A stretch of 64,000 nucleotides of DNA from Janthinobacterium sp. GW458P (lineage in GTDB: Bacteria; Pseudomonadota; Gammaproteobacteria; Burkholderiales; Burkholderiaceae_D), in the NCBI RefSeq assembly GCF_002127585.1, contig NZ_NEGZ01000002.1, forward strand, positions 93,774 to 157,773, read 5' to 3'. Of this stretch, positions 51,257 to 61,263 are shown piece after piece. Under the pieces are notes generated by a model that had not been told where the DNA came from, searched no databases, and worked only from the letters and a program-made list of their open reading frames with translations. How positions within the stretch are numbered: position 1 is the stretch's first letter; every line of letters starts with the position of its first letter. The translations under genes and the position numbers were made by a program.

Positions 51257-51724
51257 TCATTGTGGCGAGGGTTCCTTGATCAGCCGGTGCACCAGCACGG
51301 GCAGCTTGGAATGCGACAGCACCTTGTTGGTGACGCTGCCCAGCAACAACTGGCCCCAGCCGCTGCGGCCGTGCGAACCCATGAAGATCAGGTCGCAATG
51401 CTGGAGTTGCGCCACCTCCACGATCTTCAGGGCCGGGCTGTCGGAAAACGCCGTCAGCCCCGTCGCTTCCAGCCCCCGTTTGGCAGCCGCGTCGAGGATG
51501 GGCTGCCAGTGATCGGCGCCCGCCTTGCGCATGGCGATGCGGTATTCCTCTTCGCTGGGATAACTGGGCGGAATGATTTCGATGTACACGGGATACTGGT
51601 ATTCGGGCGCCACGTACAGGGCCAGGATGTCTGCGTGCATCTGTTCGGCAAAGGCCACGCCGGCGCAGGCGGTCAGATTGGAGACGGTGGAGCCGTCCGT
51701 GGCGATCAGAATTTTCTTATACAT
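51257..51724 (-). CDS. Universal stress protein (UspA family)
   Basis: This 155-aa single Usp domain has ILIATDGS at the start and the ATP-binding signature GSHGRSGWGQLLLGSVT (G-x2-G-x9-G-S/T), so it is probably an ATP-binding type. The role is survival under stress, often low oxygen. A perfect FNR-type box about 80 bases upstream, and the Crp/Fnr gene nearby, suggest control by oxygen or a redox cue. Confidence 0.92.
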   Translation of the reverse strand: MYKKILIATDGSTVSNLTACAGVAFAEQMHADILALYVAPEYQYPVYIEIIPPSYPSEEEYRIAMRKAGADHWQPILDAAAKRGLEATGLTAFSDSPALKIVEVAQLQHCDLIFMGSHGRSGWGQLLLGSVTNKVLSHSKLPVLVHRLIKEPSPQ

Positions 51725-52192
51725 GGCAGCTCCTTAGCAGTGGACCGGCGCGCGCAACATCCCCTATTGTAGACGTGGCGGCAGCATTGTATTCATGTAA
51801 AGACTTGATAATTATCAATACTATTGCACCTTCAGTATAGACAACATTGGCAGAAAGCTCGTGTTTTTGCCCACAATGACGCCTGCGCGCCGGCGTTGCG
51901 CGAGTGGCACGGCGCAAGGATTTCTTCAGTGATGCGTGGTCTTGCCTGCACGTCAATGGTAGTATTTCAAAATACAATGGCAGGAACAATTATTTCCTGG
52001 TGGAAAAGCTCTTGCAAGCCCGCTTTGCACCAGGAAGCGCGTTTTGAGATTTACCAACAGGGCAGCGCCCTGCTACACTCGCACCATCGCAGCGGTATTG
52101 CCTCAAATCATCTTAATCGAGAAATTGTGGGTATCAGTCTGTAAAACGCACAGTTCAGGCGGAATTTTGACAAATTATGGAGAAGCAGGGAT
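51725..52192. other. Divergent intergenic region between usp and cheZ
   Basis: This stretch of 468 bases has no credible gene. It carries the FNR-type box at 51805-51818 and an AT-rich part around 51960-52000. The cheZ promoter should lie in its right half, but I cannot place it with confidence. Confidence 0.5.
51805..51818. promoter_or_regulatory. Perfect FNR-type box
   Basis: TTGAT-AATT-ATCAA is an exact match to the FNR/Anr-type consensus. A -10-like TACAAT for the usp gene (minus strand, 51791-51786) puts the box centre about 32 bases upstream of the start, over the -35 region, rather than at the classic -41.5. Confidence 0.8.
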
Positions 52193-53044
52193 ATGACCAA
52201 CGCCGCTGATGATTTCGATGCATTATTCGATGAAGTATCTGCGCAACGCGCGGCCGAGCCGGCGCCCGCGCCTGCCGCCGCGCCTGCTCCCGCCGTGATT
52301 GCGGAGGACGATTTCGACGCGCTGTTCGATTCCGTCTCGGCAGCCGCGCCGGCAGCCCCGCCTGCGGCAGCCGAACCGGCCGCCACAGAAGCGGCGCCCG
52401 CGCCAGCCGGCGAAGCGGGCGAAGCGGCCGACCCCGTCGACCAGTCCGACAAGCCGATGTTCGAGCGCCTGGGCGGCATCGTGCGCCTGCTGCACGATTC
52501 CCTGCGCGAGCTGGGCTACGACAAGGCGCTGACGGAAGCGTCGTCGCAGATCGTCGACGCGCAGGACCGCCTGGAATACGTGGCCACGCTCACCGAGCAG
52601 GCCGCCAACAAGGTGCTGAACACGCTCGACGAAGGCATGCCGGCGCAGGACGTGCTGTCGAAGAAGGCCAAGGACATGGACGGCCGCTGGACGGCCCTGT
52701 TCGACGGCAAGCTGAGCCTGGAGGAATTCAAGGCCCTGGCCGGCGACTCGCGCCAGTTCGCGCAAGCCGTTGCCGAGGCGACGGAAGCGGAAAAAGCGCG
52801 CTTGCTGGAAATCATGATGGCGCAGGACTTCCAGGACATCACGGGCCAGCTGATCAAAAAAGTGGTCAACATCACCAAGACGGTGGAAAACGAGCTGGCC
52901 CAGTTGCTGCGGGACAACGCGCCGGCCGAAGTGCGCGAAAAACTGGCGCAAAAGCCGGTGCCGCTGATGCAGGGCCCGTCCGTGCCGTCGGTGGCGCTGG
53001 ACCAGGATAATGTAGACGACCTTCTTGCGGATTTGGGATTCTAA
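52193..53044 (+). CDS. cheZ: CheZ, CheY-P phosphatase
   Basis: This 283-aa protein dephosphorylates CheY-P in chemotaxis. An N-terminal Ala/Pro-rich extension (1-90) has two DDFDALFD repeats. A long helical hairpin follows with DFQDITGQ (212-219), in which D215 and Q219 match the catalytic E. coli D143 and Q147. The C-terminal CheY-binding tail is DNVDDLLADLGF. The stop overlaps the cheA start by one base, so the two are coupled. No cheY gene is adjacent. Confidence 0.92.
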   Translation: MTNAADDFDALFDEVSAQRAAEPAPAPAAAPAPAVIAEDDFDALFDSVSAAAPAAPPAAAEPAATEAAPAPAGEAGEAADPVDQSDKPMFERLGGIVRLLHDSLRELGYDKALTEASSQIVDAQDRLEYVATLTEQAANKVLNTLDEGMPAQDVLSKKAKDMDGRWTALFDGKLSLEEFKALAGDSRQFAQAVAEATEAEKARLLEIMMAQDFQDITGQLIKKVVNITKTVENELAQLLRDNAPAEVREKLAQKPVPLMQGPSVPSVALDQDNVDDLLADLGF

Positions 53045-54924
53045 TGGACGATATGCTCAAGGATTTCGTCGTTGAGGCGATGGATCTTGCGGTTAATGTT
53101 GAAGAGCACTTATTGCGTCTCGAACGCGATCCGGACAACAAGGAAACACTGAATGCCGTGTTTCGTTCTTTTCACACCATCAAGGGCGGTGCCGGCTTCA
53201 TGGGCTTGCCCGCGCTGGTGGCGGCCTGCCATCTGACGGAAAACCTGTTCGACGCCCTGCGCACGGGCGCCGCGCCGGTGACCCCGATCGCCATTGAGGC
53301 GGCGCTGCAAGCGTCCGGTTTCGTGGCTGACCAGCTGACGGAGCTGGCCAACGGTTCCGCGCCGGAAAGCCTCCCGGCCATGCCGGAAGAGCTGGAACAC
53401 ATCCTCACCAACGCCATCGAAGGCAAGGGCATGGATGCGCCGGCGCCTGCCGCCGCCGTGGCTGCCGAAGTGGCCGTGGCCGAGGTCGTTGTAGCCGCGC
53501 CCGCCGCTGCCGCCGCGACCGTCGGCGCCGATGGCCTGGACTGGGAAGCCATGTACAACGCCGTCGTGCCGGCGGGCAGCCAGGTTGCCGCCGCGCCAGC
53601 TGCCGCCGCCGTCGCCGCACCTGCTGCTGCTGCCGCGCCTGCCGCCGCTGCGCCAGCTGCGGCCGCCAAGCCCGCCGCCAAGGCCTGGGATGGCGCGGAA
53701 CGCCGCGAAGAACGCCCGGACGTGCGCCATGCCGCGCCCGTCAAGGAAGACAGCATCCGCGTCGACGCCGTCAAGCTCGACGCCCTGCTGGAAGTGGCCG
53801 GCGAATCCGTGCAGGCCGCCAACCAGGCCGCCGTGCTGCTCGAACGCTTGCTGCAGTTCAAATTCGAAGGCCAGGCCGCCACCCTGATGGCGACCCTGGC
53901 GGAAACCCTGGAACGCGCCTCGCGCTACTCGACGGAACTGCAGCGGGCCACCCTGGCCACGCGCATGCAGCCGGTCGGCCGCCTGTTCCAGAAATTCCCG
54001 CGCCTGGTGCGCGAACTGGCGAAAGACCTGGGCAAGGATGTCGAACTGACCATCGAGGGCGCGGAGACGGAAGTCGACCGCGTCGTGGTGGACAGCCTGT
54101 ACGATCCGCTCGTGCACATGCTGCGCAACTCGCTCGACCATGGCGTCGAATCGCCGGAAGCGCGCCTGGCCGCCGGCAAGCCCGCCAAATCGTATATTTC
54201 GCTCAAAGCCTGGCAGGAAGCGAACAGCGTCATGATCGTGCTGCAGGATGACGGCAAGGGCATGGACCCGGTCTTCCTGCGCAGCAAGGCCCAGCAAAAA
54301 GGCTTGATCAGCGAAAACGCCCAATTGAGCAACGACGAATGCTTCCAGCTGGTATTCCTGCCGGGCTTCTCGACCAAGGAAGTGGCGTCCAGCGTGTCCG
54401 GGCGCGGCGTGGGCATGGACGTGGTGAAAACGGCCGTGGAGAAAAACCGCGGCGCCATCCACATCGAATCCATGCTGGGCAAGGGCACCAAGTTCGCCAT
54501 CCGCCTGCCGATCGAACTGTCGATCGTGCCGACCATGCTCGTGTCGACCTCGGGCGCCGCGCTGGCGCTGCCGATGGCGGTGGTGCAGCGCGTCGTCGAG
54601 TTGCCGGAAACGTTCATGGAAGTGGGCGGCGCGCCCGTGCTGAAAGACCAGGGCCGTCCATTGCCCGTGCGCTCGCTGGCCGGCGCCCTGGGGTACGAAT
54701 CGTGCAGCGAACGCGTGGGCATTGTTGTCGCTGCGCCACAGCCGTACATTCTCGCCGTGGAAGCCGTCGACGGCACGGCCGACCTGGTGATCAAGCCGAT
54801 GACGGCCATCACCGTGGAAGGCATTACCGGCACGGCCCGCTCGGCCGAGGGCGAGCTGGTGCTGGTCGTGGGCCTATCTTTCCTGATGGATGGTTGCAGG
54901 GGAAGCGTGCGCATGGCTGCATGA
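53044..54924 (+). CDS. cheA: CheA-type chemotaxis histidine kinase
   Basis: This 626-aa protein has an HPt domain (1-110) with phospho-acceptor H44 in FRSFHTIKGG. A low-complexity Ala/Pro-rich linker (about 130-225) stands in place of a normal CheY-binding P2 domain. A dimerisation/ATPase core follows (about 235-490, with LVHMLRNSLDHGVE, DDGKGMD and GRGVGMDVVKT). The C-terminal CheW-like domain (about 495-625) ends the protein. With cheZ it forms a two-gene unit without cheY, cheW or receptor genes. It may serve motility or a pilus-type pathway, with the other components encoded elsewhere. Confidence 0.92.
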   Translation: MDDMLKDFVVEAMDLAVNVEEHLLRLERDPDNKETLNAVFRSFHTIKGGAGFMGLPALVAACHLTENLFDALRTGAAPVTPIAIEAALQASGFVADQLTELANGSAPESLPAMPEELEHILTNAIEGKGMDAPAPAAAVAAEVAVAEVVVAAPAAAAATVGADGLDWEAMYNAVVPAGSQVAAAPAAAAVAAPAAAAAPAAAAPAAAAKPAAKAWDGAERREERPDVRHAAPVKEDSIRVDAVKLDALLEVAGESVQAANQAAVLLERLLQFKFEGQAATLMATLAETLERASRYSTELQRATLATRMQPVGRLFQKFPRLVRELAKDLGKDVELTIEGAETEVDRVVVDSLYDPLVHMLRNSLDHGVESPEARLAAGKPAKSYISLKAWQEANSVMIVLQDDGKGMDPVFLRSKAQQKGLISENAQLSNDECFQLVFLPGFSTKEVASSVSGRGVGMDVVKTAVEKNRGAIHIESMLGKGTKFAIRLPIELSIVPTMLVSTSGAALALPMAVVQRVVELPETFMEVGGAPVLKDQGRPLPVRSLAGALGYESCSERVGIVVAAPQPYILAVEAVDGTADLVIKPMTAITVEGITGTARSAEGELVLVVGLSFLMDGCRGSVRMAA

Positions 54925-54931
54925 GGACGCC

Positions 54932-55043
54932 CGACCAAACCTACTGCGCGTCGGTATAGGCGGCCTGCGATGCTCACCGTACTGGAGTACGGTTGCGCTT
55001 CTTAGCCACCTCTCCCTTCCGCTCGCTACGGTTTTGCCGGTCG
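54932..55043. repeat. Intergenic hairpin repeat, family B, copy B2
   Basis: This element immediately follows cheA. Outer arms are CGACC / GGTCG and AAACC / GGTTT; the inner hairpin is ACCGTACT-GG-AGTACGGT (54976-54993). It aligns with the minus strand of 5841-5969 through ACTGCGCGTCG, CGATGCTCAC, CGCTTCT and CCGCTCGCTACGGTTT. Confidence 0.75.
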
Positions 55044-55068
55044 TTGTAACTATCGCTGTATTCTTTGG

Positions 55069-55097
55069 AAAGCCCGCTAGGCATAGCGGGCTTTTTT
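55069..55097 (+). terminator. Terminator downstream of cheA
   Basis: The hairpin AAAGCCCGCT / AGCGGGCTTT is followed by a T run, after the family B element and before the convergent S41 peptidase gene. Confidence 0.85.
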
Positions 55098-55107
55098 CAT
55101 GGTGTCA

Positions 55108-56244
55108 TCAAACGCCGTCGGGGCGTAACGTCCCGCCTTCCAGCCAGCGCTGCACGCGCAGTACTTCCTGAGCGCGCTCTGCCTCGTCCTTCGGCGGCGG
55201 CAGGTAGATGTCTGGCATGATGCCTCCGAGATCCACCTGCAGCTGCGGCAAACGGGCCGAGCGCGAGGTGGCGTAAGCCAACTGGCGCAGTCCTGAAGGC
55301 AGGGCTTGCAGGCGCAGATTCGAGTAATCGAGCGCGCCACCGCTGCTGCGTCCGATCAGTTTGACACGAAAGCTTTGTCGCGCTTCCAGCAGGAATTCTT
55401 CGCAGGAACTGCCGCAATCGCGGTCGACCAGTACTGCCACCCGTGCCGGCTGTACAGCCTGGCCGGGAAAACTTGCATAGCTGACAGGCCCGCCAGCGCT
55501 CTGCGCCACGAACTGGCCCGGCTGTACGCTGCGCATGCGGATGACGGCCTGGGCCATGTAGATCGTGCAGGTGGCATCGCCTGGGGCATACAGCGCGCAG
55601 ATGTTTTCCTGATTGCCAATATTGGCCGGCGTGGACAGCCATTCTCCGCCCACGTTGACGCTCTCGCCTGAAGCTATCCATGGCGACAAAGGCGCATAGC
55701 TGCTGTCGCTGCCGCCGTTGTTGCGCCGGACATCGATGATCCAGTTGGCTCGGCTGGCCAACTCGTCGCGCTTGCTTGCCAGTAAATCGGCGATGACTTT
55801 GGCGTACTCCGGGAAAAAACTGGGCAGTGTCAGCAGCGCCGTTTGCGATGACAGCAGTTGCAGTGATGGCATCCTGTCATCAATGGCGGCCGTCTGCGCG
55901 GCGGCCGAGGAAGGTGCTGGGGCAGGCTGCTCATGTTTCCATGCATTGCCTGGCACAATTTGCAAATGACCTTTGCGCCACTTGCTCAGGTAATCGCCCA
56001 GTGCCAGGTTGCAAGCAGCCTCATCGTCCGCTTTGGCCGCTGCCTCGCTGGCGCTGGCCAGTGCATTGTCGAAATAGGCTTGCCCCTTTTGCGCCAGGTG
56101 CTGGCGCGCGCCGGTATCGTTTTCCAGCAAGAAGCCGGGAAGGGCGCGCAAGTCCCGCAGGCAGGTCTCGCTGGATGTGGCGGCTTGTGTATGGCTAGTG
56201 GCCAAGGTGGTCAAGAGGGTGGTCGCAAAAAAACGCAGATTCAT
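55108..56244 (-). CDS. S41-family peptidase, exported
   Basis: This 378-aa protein has a signal peptide (about 1-19, ending in TQA). It has the S41 (C-terminal-processing protease) fold, with LLTLPSFFPEYAKVIADLL, WIIDVRRNNGGSDSSY and VAVLVDRDCGSSCEEFLLEA carrying the probable catalytic serine; GRSSGGALDYSN follows. No PDZ domain is visible. It lies in the periplasm or outside the cell, with unknown substrate. The ATG at 56244 is chosen because the signal peptide begins there; the longer frame upstream is not protein-like. Confidence 0.83.
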   Translation of the reverse strand: MNLRFFATTLLTTLATSHTQAATSSETCLRDLRALPGFLLENDTGARQHLAQKGQAYFDNALASASEAAAKADDEAACNLALGDYLSKWRKGHLQIVPGNAWKHEQPAPAPSSAAAQTAAIDDRMPSLQLLSSQTALLTLPSFFPEYAKVIADLLASKRDELASRANWIIDVRRNNGGSDSSYAPLSPWIASGESVNVGGEWLSTPANIGNQENICALYAPGDATCTIYMAQAVIRMRSVQPGQFVAQSAGGPVSYASFPGQAVQPARVAVLVDRDCGSSCEEFLLEARQSFRVKLIGRSSGGALDYSNLRLQALPSGLRQLAYATSRSARLPQLQVDLGGIMPDIYLPPPKDEAERAQEVLRVQRWLEGGTLRPDGV

Positions 56245-56554
56245 CAGTGCTATCTTCCTTGAAATTGTTGTCAAATACAATACGCGAAAAATTAAAGAAA
56301 AAGTATCGATTTCTTGCCGCGCCGTGGCTCGTTCGGCGGCCTGCCTGCAGATGGGGTCGCCATGCCGCCGATATGCCGATATCGGCAATTTCCAGCTCAT
56401 ATCCAACAAAGTCGCCGAACTTTGTATCGCCAATCCCACGCTTTTGCCTGTTTCGGTTCTGTGTCGCCCAATATATGGCATAATCCTTGTGGATCACCGT
56501 ATGACCTGGTTCACTTGATCACTTACTACAGGCTGTGGCAACGCTGCATAAATC
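56245..56554. other. Divergent region between the S41 peptidase gene and leuC
   Basis: This stretch of about 310 bases has no credible gene. It holds the perfect 14-bp palindrome TGCCGATATCGGCA (56374-56387), preceded by a partial repeat of the same motif, and probably the leuC promoter near 56470-56520. No leucine-rich leader peptide is obvious. Confidence 0.5.
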
Positions 56555-57958
56555 ATGATGAAGACGCTTTACGACAAACTCTGGGAATCCCACGTTGTTC
56601 GGGCCGAAGATGATGGCACGACAATTTTGTACATCGACCGGCACCTGCTGCACGAAGTCACCAGTCCGCAAGCCTTCGACGGCCTCGGCGTGGCGGGACG
56701 CCAGCCGTGGCGCGTGTCCGCCAACCTGGCCGTGGCCGACCATAATGTGCCCACCACCAGCCGGGTCGACGGCATTGCCGATCCCGTCTCGCGCCTGCAG
56801 GTGGAAACCCTGGACAAGAATGCCAGGCACTACGGTTTGACCTACTTCAATATGAACGACAAGCGCCAGGGTATCGTGCATGTCATCGGCCCTGAGCAGG
56901 GCGCGACCCTGCCCGGCATGACGGTCGTCTGCGGCGATTCGCACACGTCCACGCATGGCGCCTTCGGCGCGCTGGCGCACGGCATCGGCACGTCCGAAGT
57001 CGAGCACGTGCTGGCCACGCAAACCTTGCTGCAAAAGAAATCGAAGTCCATGCTGGTGCAGGTCGACGGCGCTCTGCCGGCCGGCGTGACGGCCAAGGAT
57101 ATCGTGCTGGCCATCATTGGCAAGATCGGCACGGCCGGCGGCACCGGTTACTGTATCGAGTTCGGCGGCTCGGCCATCCGCGCCCTGTCGATGGAAGGAC
57201 GCATGACGGTGTGCAACATGGCCATCGAGGCGGGCGCGCGCGCCGGCATCATCGGCGTCGATGACACCACCATCAACTACGTCAAGGGCCGCCCGTTTTC
57301 GCCGGCCGGCCCGCACTGGGACCGCGCCGTCGCCTACTGGCGCACCCTGCATTCGGACCCGGGCGCCCGTTTCGACCTCGTCGTTACCCTCAACGCCGCT
57401 GAAATCGTGCCGCAGGTGACCTGGGGCACTTCCCCCGAAATGGTGATCGGCGTCAATGGCCGCGTGCCCGATCCCGACCAGGAAAAAGACAGCGTCAAGC
57501 GCGATGCGATGGAAAAGGCGCTCGTCTACATGGCCTTGAAACCGAATACCGCCATCGAAGACATCCGCATCGACAAGGTCTTCATCGGTTCCTGCACCAA
57601 TTCGCGCATCGAGGATCTGCGGGCCGCCGCCGCCGTGGTGCGCGGCAAGTACCGCGCCTCGAACGTCACCCTGGCGCTGGTGGTGCCCGGTTCCGGCCTG
57701 GTGAAGGACCAGGCCGAGCGCGAGGGACTCGACCGCATCTTCAAGGATGCCGGCTTCGAGTGGCGCGAGCCGGGCTGCTCCATGTGCCTGGCCATGAATG
57801 CGGACCGCCTGGAAGCGGGCGAACGCTGCGCGTCCACGTCGAACCGCAACTTCGAAGGCCGGCAAGGGCAGGGCGGACGCACGCACCTGGTGTCGCCGGC
57901 GATGGCGGCGGCGGCGGGCATCGCCGGCCACTTTGTCGACGTGCGGGCTTTGCGATGA
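56555..57958 (+). CDS. leuC: 3-isopropylmalate dehydratase, large subunit
   Basis: This is the large subunit of the 4Fe-4S enzyme that isomerises 2-isopropylmalate to 3-isopropylmalate in leucine synthesis. Length is normal (467 aa). Features are [22 protein letters not shown] (given here as [11 protein letters not shown] and ALAHGIGT) and the cluster cysteines in GSCTNSR and in GCSMCLAMN. It works with LeuD, encoded downstream after a small lipoprotein gene. Confidence 0.97.
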   Translation: MMKTLYDKLWESHVVRAEDDGTTILYIDRHLLHEVTSPQAFDGLGVAGRQPWRVSANLAVADHNVPTTSRVDGIADPVSRLQVETLDKNARHYGLTYFNMNDKRQGIVHVIGPEQGATLPGMTVVCGDSHTSTHGAFGALAHGIGTSEVEHVLATQTLLQKKSKSMLVQVDGALPAGVTAKDIVLAIIGKIGTAGGTGYCIEFGGSAIRALSMEGRMTVCNMAIEAGARAGIIGVDDTTINYVKGRPFSPAGPHWDRAVAYWRTLHSDPGARFDLVVTLNAAEIVPQVTWGTSPEMVIGVNGRVPDPDQEKDSVKRDAMEKALVYMALKPNTAIEDIRIDKVFIGSCTNSRIEDLRAAAAVVRGKYRASNVTLALVVPGSGLVKDQAEREGLDRIFKDAGFEWREPGCSMCLAMNADRLEAGERCASTSNRNFEGRQGQGGRTHLVSPAMAAAAGIAGHFVDVRALR

Positions 57959-58026
57959 CGGCAGGGACTGGCGCCGCTGGTTTACACTAGCGTTCCCCGT
58001 CCCTTATTTACTATCAAGAAATCATC

Positions 58027-58149
58027 ATGAAAAAACTCTTCGCCCTCCTCATCGCCACCGTTATCTTGTCCGGCTGCAACACCGTCTCCGGCATCGGCCG
58101 CGATGTGCAGAAAGTCGGCCAGGTTGTCACCGGCGCCGGCGGAAAATAA
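58027..58149 (+). CDS. Entericidin-type small lipoprotein
   Basis: This 40-aa protein has a lipoprotein signal (KKLFALLIATVILSGC, lipobox LSGC, lipidated C17) and a short mature part NTVSGIGRDVQKVGQVVTGA typical of EcnA/EcnB. Entericidins are membrane lipoproteins of a toxin/antidote-like pair that promotes lysis or envelope change in stationary phase; only one member is seen here. It lies between leuC and leuD, a placement common in this bacterial group. Confidence 0.88.
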   Translation: MKKLFALLIATVILSGCNTVSGIGRDVQKVGQVVTGAGGK

Positions 58150-58200
58150 ACCGTGACGTGCCGGCGCCCCGCGCCGCCCGTCTTACCGAGTAGAAACAGC

Positions 58201-58848
58201 ATGGATAAATTTACGATTTACGAAGGCCTGGTGGCCCCGCTGGACCGCGCCAACGTCGACACCGACGCGATTATCCCGAAGCAATTCCTGAAATCGATCC
58301 ACCGCAGCGGCTTCGGCCCCAACCTGTTCGACGAATGGCGCTACCTCGACCATGGCGAACCGGGCCAGGACAACAGCCGCCGCCCGCTGAACCCGGAGTT
58401 CGTGCTCAACGAGCCGCGCTACCAGGGCGCCTCGATCTTGCTCACGCGCAAGAATTTCGGCTGCGGCTCCTCGCGCGAACACGCGCCGTGGGCGCTGGAC
58501 CAGTACGGTTTCCGCGCCATCATCGCGCCCTCGTTTGCCGACATCTTCTTCAATAACTGCTACAAGAACGGCTTGCTGCCCATCGTGCTGTCGGAAAGCC
58601 AGGTCGAGCACCTGTTCAATGAAGTCAAGGCTTTCCCCGGCTACAAGCTGGTGGTGGACCTGGAACAGCAGTGCGTGCGCACCAGCAATGGTTCCGTCTC
58701 CTACTCGTTCGAGATCGATGCTTTCCGCAAATATTGCCTGATGAATGGCCTCGACGATATCGGCCTGACCCTGCGCCATGCCGACGATATCCGCGCCTTC
58801 GAAGAGCGCCACCTTGCCACTCAACCGTGGCTCGCCAACGTCATTTAA
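58201..58848 (+). CDS. leuD: 3-isopropylmalate dehydratase, small subunit
   Basis: This is the small subunit of isopropylmalate isomerase (215 aa). Motifs are [31 protein letters not shown], and [20 protein letters not shown]. The start at 58201 is chosen because the family begins MDKF; the earlier in-frame codons belong to the leader. It is followed by leuB. Confidence 0.96.
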   Translation: MDKFTIYEGLVAPLDRANVDTDAIIPKQFLKSIHRSGFGPNLFDEWRYLDHGEPGQDNSRRPLNPEFVLNEPRYQGASILLTRKNFGCGSSREHAPWALDQYGFRAIIAPSFADIFFNNCYKNGLLPIVLSESQVEHLFNEVKAFPGYKLVVDLEQQCVRTSNGSVSYSFEIDAFRKYCLMNGLDDIGLTLRHADDIRAFEERHLATQPWLANVI

Positions 58849-58859
58849 TCGATAAAAAT

Positions 58860-59930
58860 ATGAAAATTGCAATTTTACCCGGCGACGGCATCGGTCCTGA
58901 AATCGTCGCGCAAGCCGTCAAGGTCTTGAATGTGCTGGGCGAATCGTTCGAGCTGGAAAGTGCGCCCGTGGGCGGCGCCGGCTATGCGGCCCATGGCCAT
59001 CCTTTGCCGGAAGGCACGCTGGCCCTTGCCAAGGCGGCCGATGCCGTGCTGTTCGGCGCCGTGGGCGACTATCAATACGACAGCCTGGAGCGCCAGTTCC
59101 GTCCCGAGCAGGCGATCCTGGGCCTGCGCAAGAACCTGGGCCTGTTCGCCAACCTGCGTCCGGCCATCTTGTACCCGGAACTGGCGGGCGCCTCGACCCT
59201 GAAGCCGGAAGTGGTGTCCGGCCTGGACATTTTGATCATCCGCGAGTTGACGGGCGACATTTATTTCGGCCAGCCCCGCGGCGTGCGCGAGTGCCCGGAC
59301 GGGCCGTTCAAGGGCCAGCGCGAAGGTTTTGACACCATGCGCTATGCGGAAGGCGAAATCCGCCGCATCGCCCATGTGGCGTTTCAGGCCGCGCAAAAGC
59401 GCGACAAGCGCCTCACCAGCGTGGACAAGGCGAACGTGCTGGAAACTTTCCAGTTCTGGAAAGACATCGTCATCGACGTGCACAAGGAATACCCGGATGT
59501 TGCGCTCGATCATATGTACGTCGATAACGCGGCCATGCAGCTGGTGCGGGCGCCGAAGAAATTCGACGTCATGGTGACCGGCAACATGTTCGGCGATATC
59601 TTGTCGGACGCGGCCGCCATGCTGACGGGCTCGATCGGCATGCTGCCGTCCGCCTCGCTGGACGCCAACAACAAGGGCCTGTACGAGCCCTCGCACGGTT
59701 CGGCGCCCGATATCGCCGGCAAGGGCATCGCCAATCCGCTGGCGACGATCCTGTCGGCCGCCATGATGCTGCGCTATTCGCTGAACCGCGAAGAGCAGGC
59801 AAACCGCATCGAAGGCGCCGTCAAGAAGGTGCTGGCGCAGGGCCTGCGCACGGCCGACATCCACGAAGCGGGCACCACTTTGGTCGGTACCGAGGCCATG
59901 GGCGATGCGGTGGTCAAGGCATTAGGATAA
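58860..59930 (+). CDS. leuB: 3-isopropylmalate dehydrogenase
   Basis: This NAD-dependent oxidative decarboxylase of leucine synthesis is 356 aa. It has the start [15 protein letters not shown], then [14 protein letters not shown], the [10 protein letters not shown] region and [13 protein letters not shown], with [18 protein letters not shown] near the end. The ATG at 58860 is 11 bases after the leuD stop, so they form one operon. Confidence 0.97.
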   Translation: MKIAILPGDGIGPEIVAQAVKVLNVLGESFELESAPVGGAGYAAHGHPLPEGTLALAKAADAVLFGAVGDYQYDSLERQFRPEQAILGLRKNLGLFANLRPAILYPELAGASTLKPEVVSGLDILIIRELTGDIYFGQPRGVRECPDGPFKGQREGFDTMRYAEGEIRRIAHVAFQAAQKRDKRLTSVDKANVLETFQFWKDIVIDVHKEYPDVALDHMYVDNAAMQLVRAPKKFDVMVTGNMFGDILSDAAAMLTGSIGMLPSASLDANNKGLYEPSHGSAPDIAGKGIANPLATILSAAMMLRYSLNREEQANRIEGAVKKVLAQGLRTADIHEAGTTLVGTEAMGDAVVKALG

Positions 59931-59975
59931 AATATTTCAATGACGGCAGTCGCCGTCTCATCTTGAGGAATGGTA

Positions 59976-61103
59976 ATGAAATTAGTTGGCTTGGTAGGTT
60001 GGCGCGGTATGGTCGGTTCGGTCCTGATGCAGCGCATGCAGGAAGAGGGCGATTTCGCCCACATCGAACCGGTGTTTTTCACGACGTCGAACACGGGCGG
60101 CGCCGCGCCGGCCATGGCGAAGAATGAAACCATCCTCAAGGATGCCAACAACATCGCCGAACTGTCCAAGTGCGACATCATCATTTCCTGCCAGGGCGGC
60201 GACTACACGAGCGCGGTCTTCCCACAGCTGCGCGCAGCGGGCTGGAACGGCTACTGGATCGATGCGGCCTCGACCTTGCGCATGGAAAAAGACGCCGTCA
60301 TCGTGCTCGATCCCGTCAACCTGCACGTCATCAAGGATGCGCTGGGCAAGGGCGTCAAGAACTATATCGGCGGCAATTGCACGGTATCGTGCATGATGAT
60401 GGGCCTGGGCGGCCTGTTCCAGCACGACCTGATCGACTGGATGACGTCGATGACCTACCAGGCGGCCTCGGGCGGCGGCGCGCAGCACATGCGCGAACTG
60501 CTGACGCAATTTGGCACCATCAACAGCTCCGTCAAGGCCTTGCTGGAAAACCCCGCTTCGGCCATCCTGGAAATCGACCGCCAGGTGCTGGCCACCCAGC
60601 ACGGCTATTCCCCGGATGAAATCAAGCAATTCGGCGCGCCGCTGGCCGGCAACCTGATCCCGTGGATCGACAAGGACCTGGGCAACGGCCAGTCGAAGGA
60701 AGAGTGGAAGGCGGGCGCGGAAACGAACAAGATCCTGGGCCGCGGCGCCGACTTTGGCAGCAAAGAAATTCCTGTCGACGGCCTGTGCGTGCGCATCGGC
60801 GCCATGCGCTGCCATTCGCAGGCGCTGACCATCAAGCTGAAGCAAGACGTGCCGCTCGATGAAATCAACGACATCATCGCCAGCAACAATCAATGGGTGA
60901 AATTCGTGCCGAACACGCGCGAAGCGTCCGTGCGCGACCTGTCGCCGGCAGCCGTCACGGGCAGCCTGACGATTCCCGTCGGCCGCGTGCGCAAGATGAG
61001 CATGGGCGGCGAATACCTGTCCGCGTTCACCGTGGGCGACCAGCTGCTGTGGGGCGCGGCCGAGCCGCTGCGCCGCATGCTGCGCATTTTGTTGGATGCG
61101 TAA
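59976..61103 (+). CDS. asd: Aspartate-semialdehyde dehydrogenase
   Basis: This NADPH enzyme makes aspartate semialdehyde for lysine, threonine, methionine and cell-wall diaminopimelate. It is 375 aa, of the Gram-negative type ([15 protein letters not shown], catalytic cysteine in [12 protein letters not shown], the [12 protein letters not shown] segment). The ATG at 59976 is preferred over 59970, because GAGGA lies exactly six bases upstream of it. It has a terminator 26 bases after the stop. Confidence 0.95.
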   Translation: MKLVGLVGWRGMVGSVLMQRMQEEGDFAHIEPVFFTTSNTGGAAPAMAKNETILKDANNIAELSKCDIIISCQGGDYTSAVFPQLRAAGWNGYWIDAASTLRMEKDAVIVLDPVNLHVIKDALGKGVKNYIGGNCTVSCMMMGLGGLFQHDLIDWMTSMTYQAASGGGAQHMRELLTQFGTINSSVKALLENPASAILEIDRQVLATQHGYSPDEIKQFGAPLAGNLIPWIDKDLGNGQSKEEWKAGAETNKILGRGADFGSKEIPVDGLCVRIGAMRCHSQALTIKLKQDVPLDEINDIIASNNQWVKFVPNTREASVRDLSPAAVTGSLTIPVGRVRKMSMGGEYLSAFTVGDQLLWGAAEPLRRMLRILLDA

Positions 61104-61128
61104 TGGCAAGATATTGCTGATCAAGATC

Positions 61129-61158
61129 AAGCCGGGGCTGTTTTCCCGGCTTTTTTTT
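61129..61158 (+). terminator. Terminator of asd (and of the leu operon)
   Basis: The hairpin AAGCCGGG / CCCGGCTT is followed by eight T. Confidence 0.92.
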
Positions 61159-61263
61159 CGTCCTGAGCCCGTCAAGGCTCAACCATGCGGAGCTTGCATA
61201 GCTCTGGGCATGATGATATGTTGATACCTCTGGAAAAGTAACTGTTTTCCCTCGTCAACTAAG

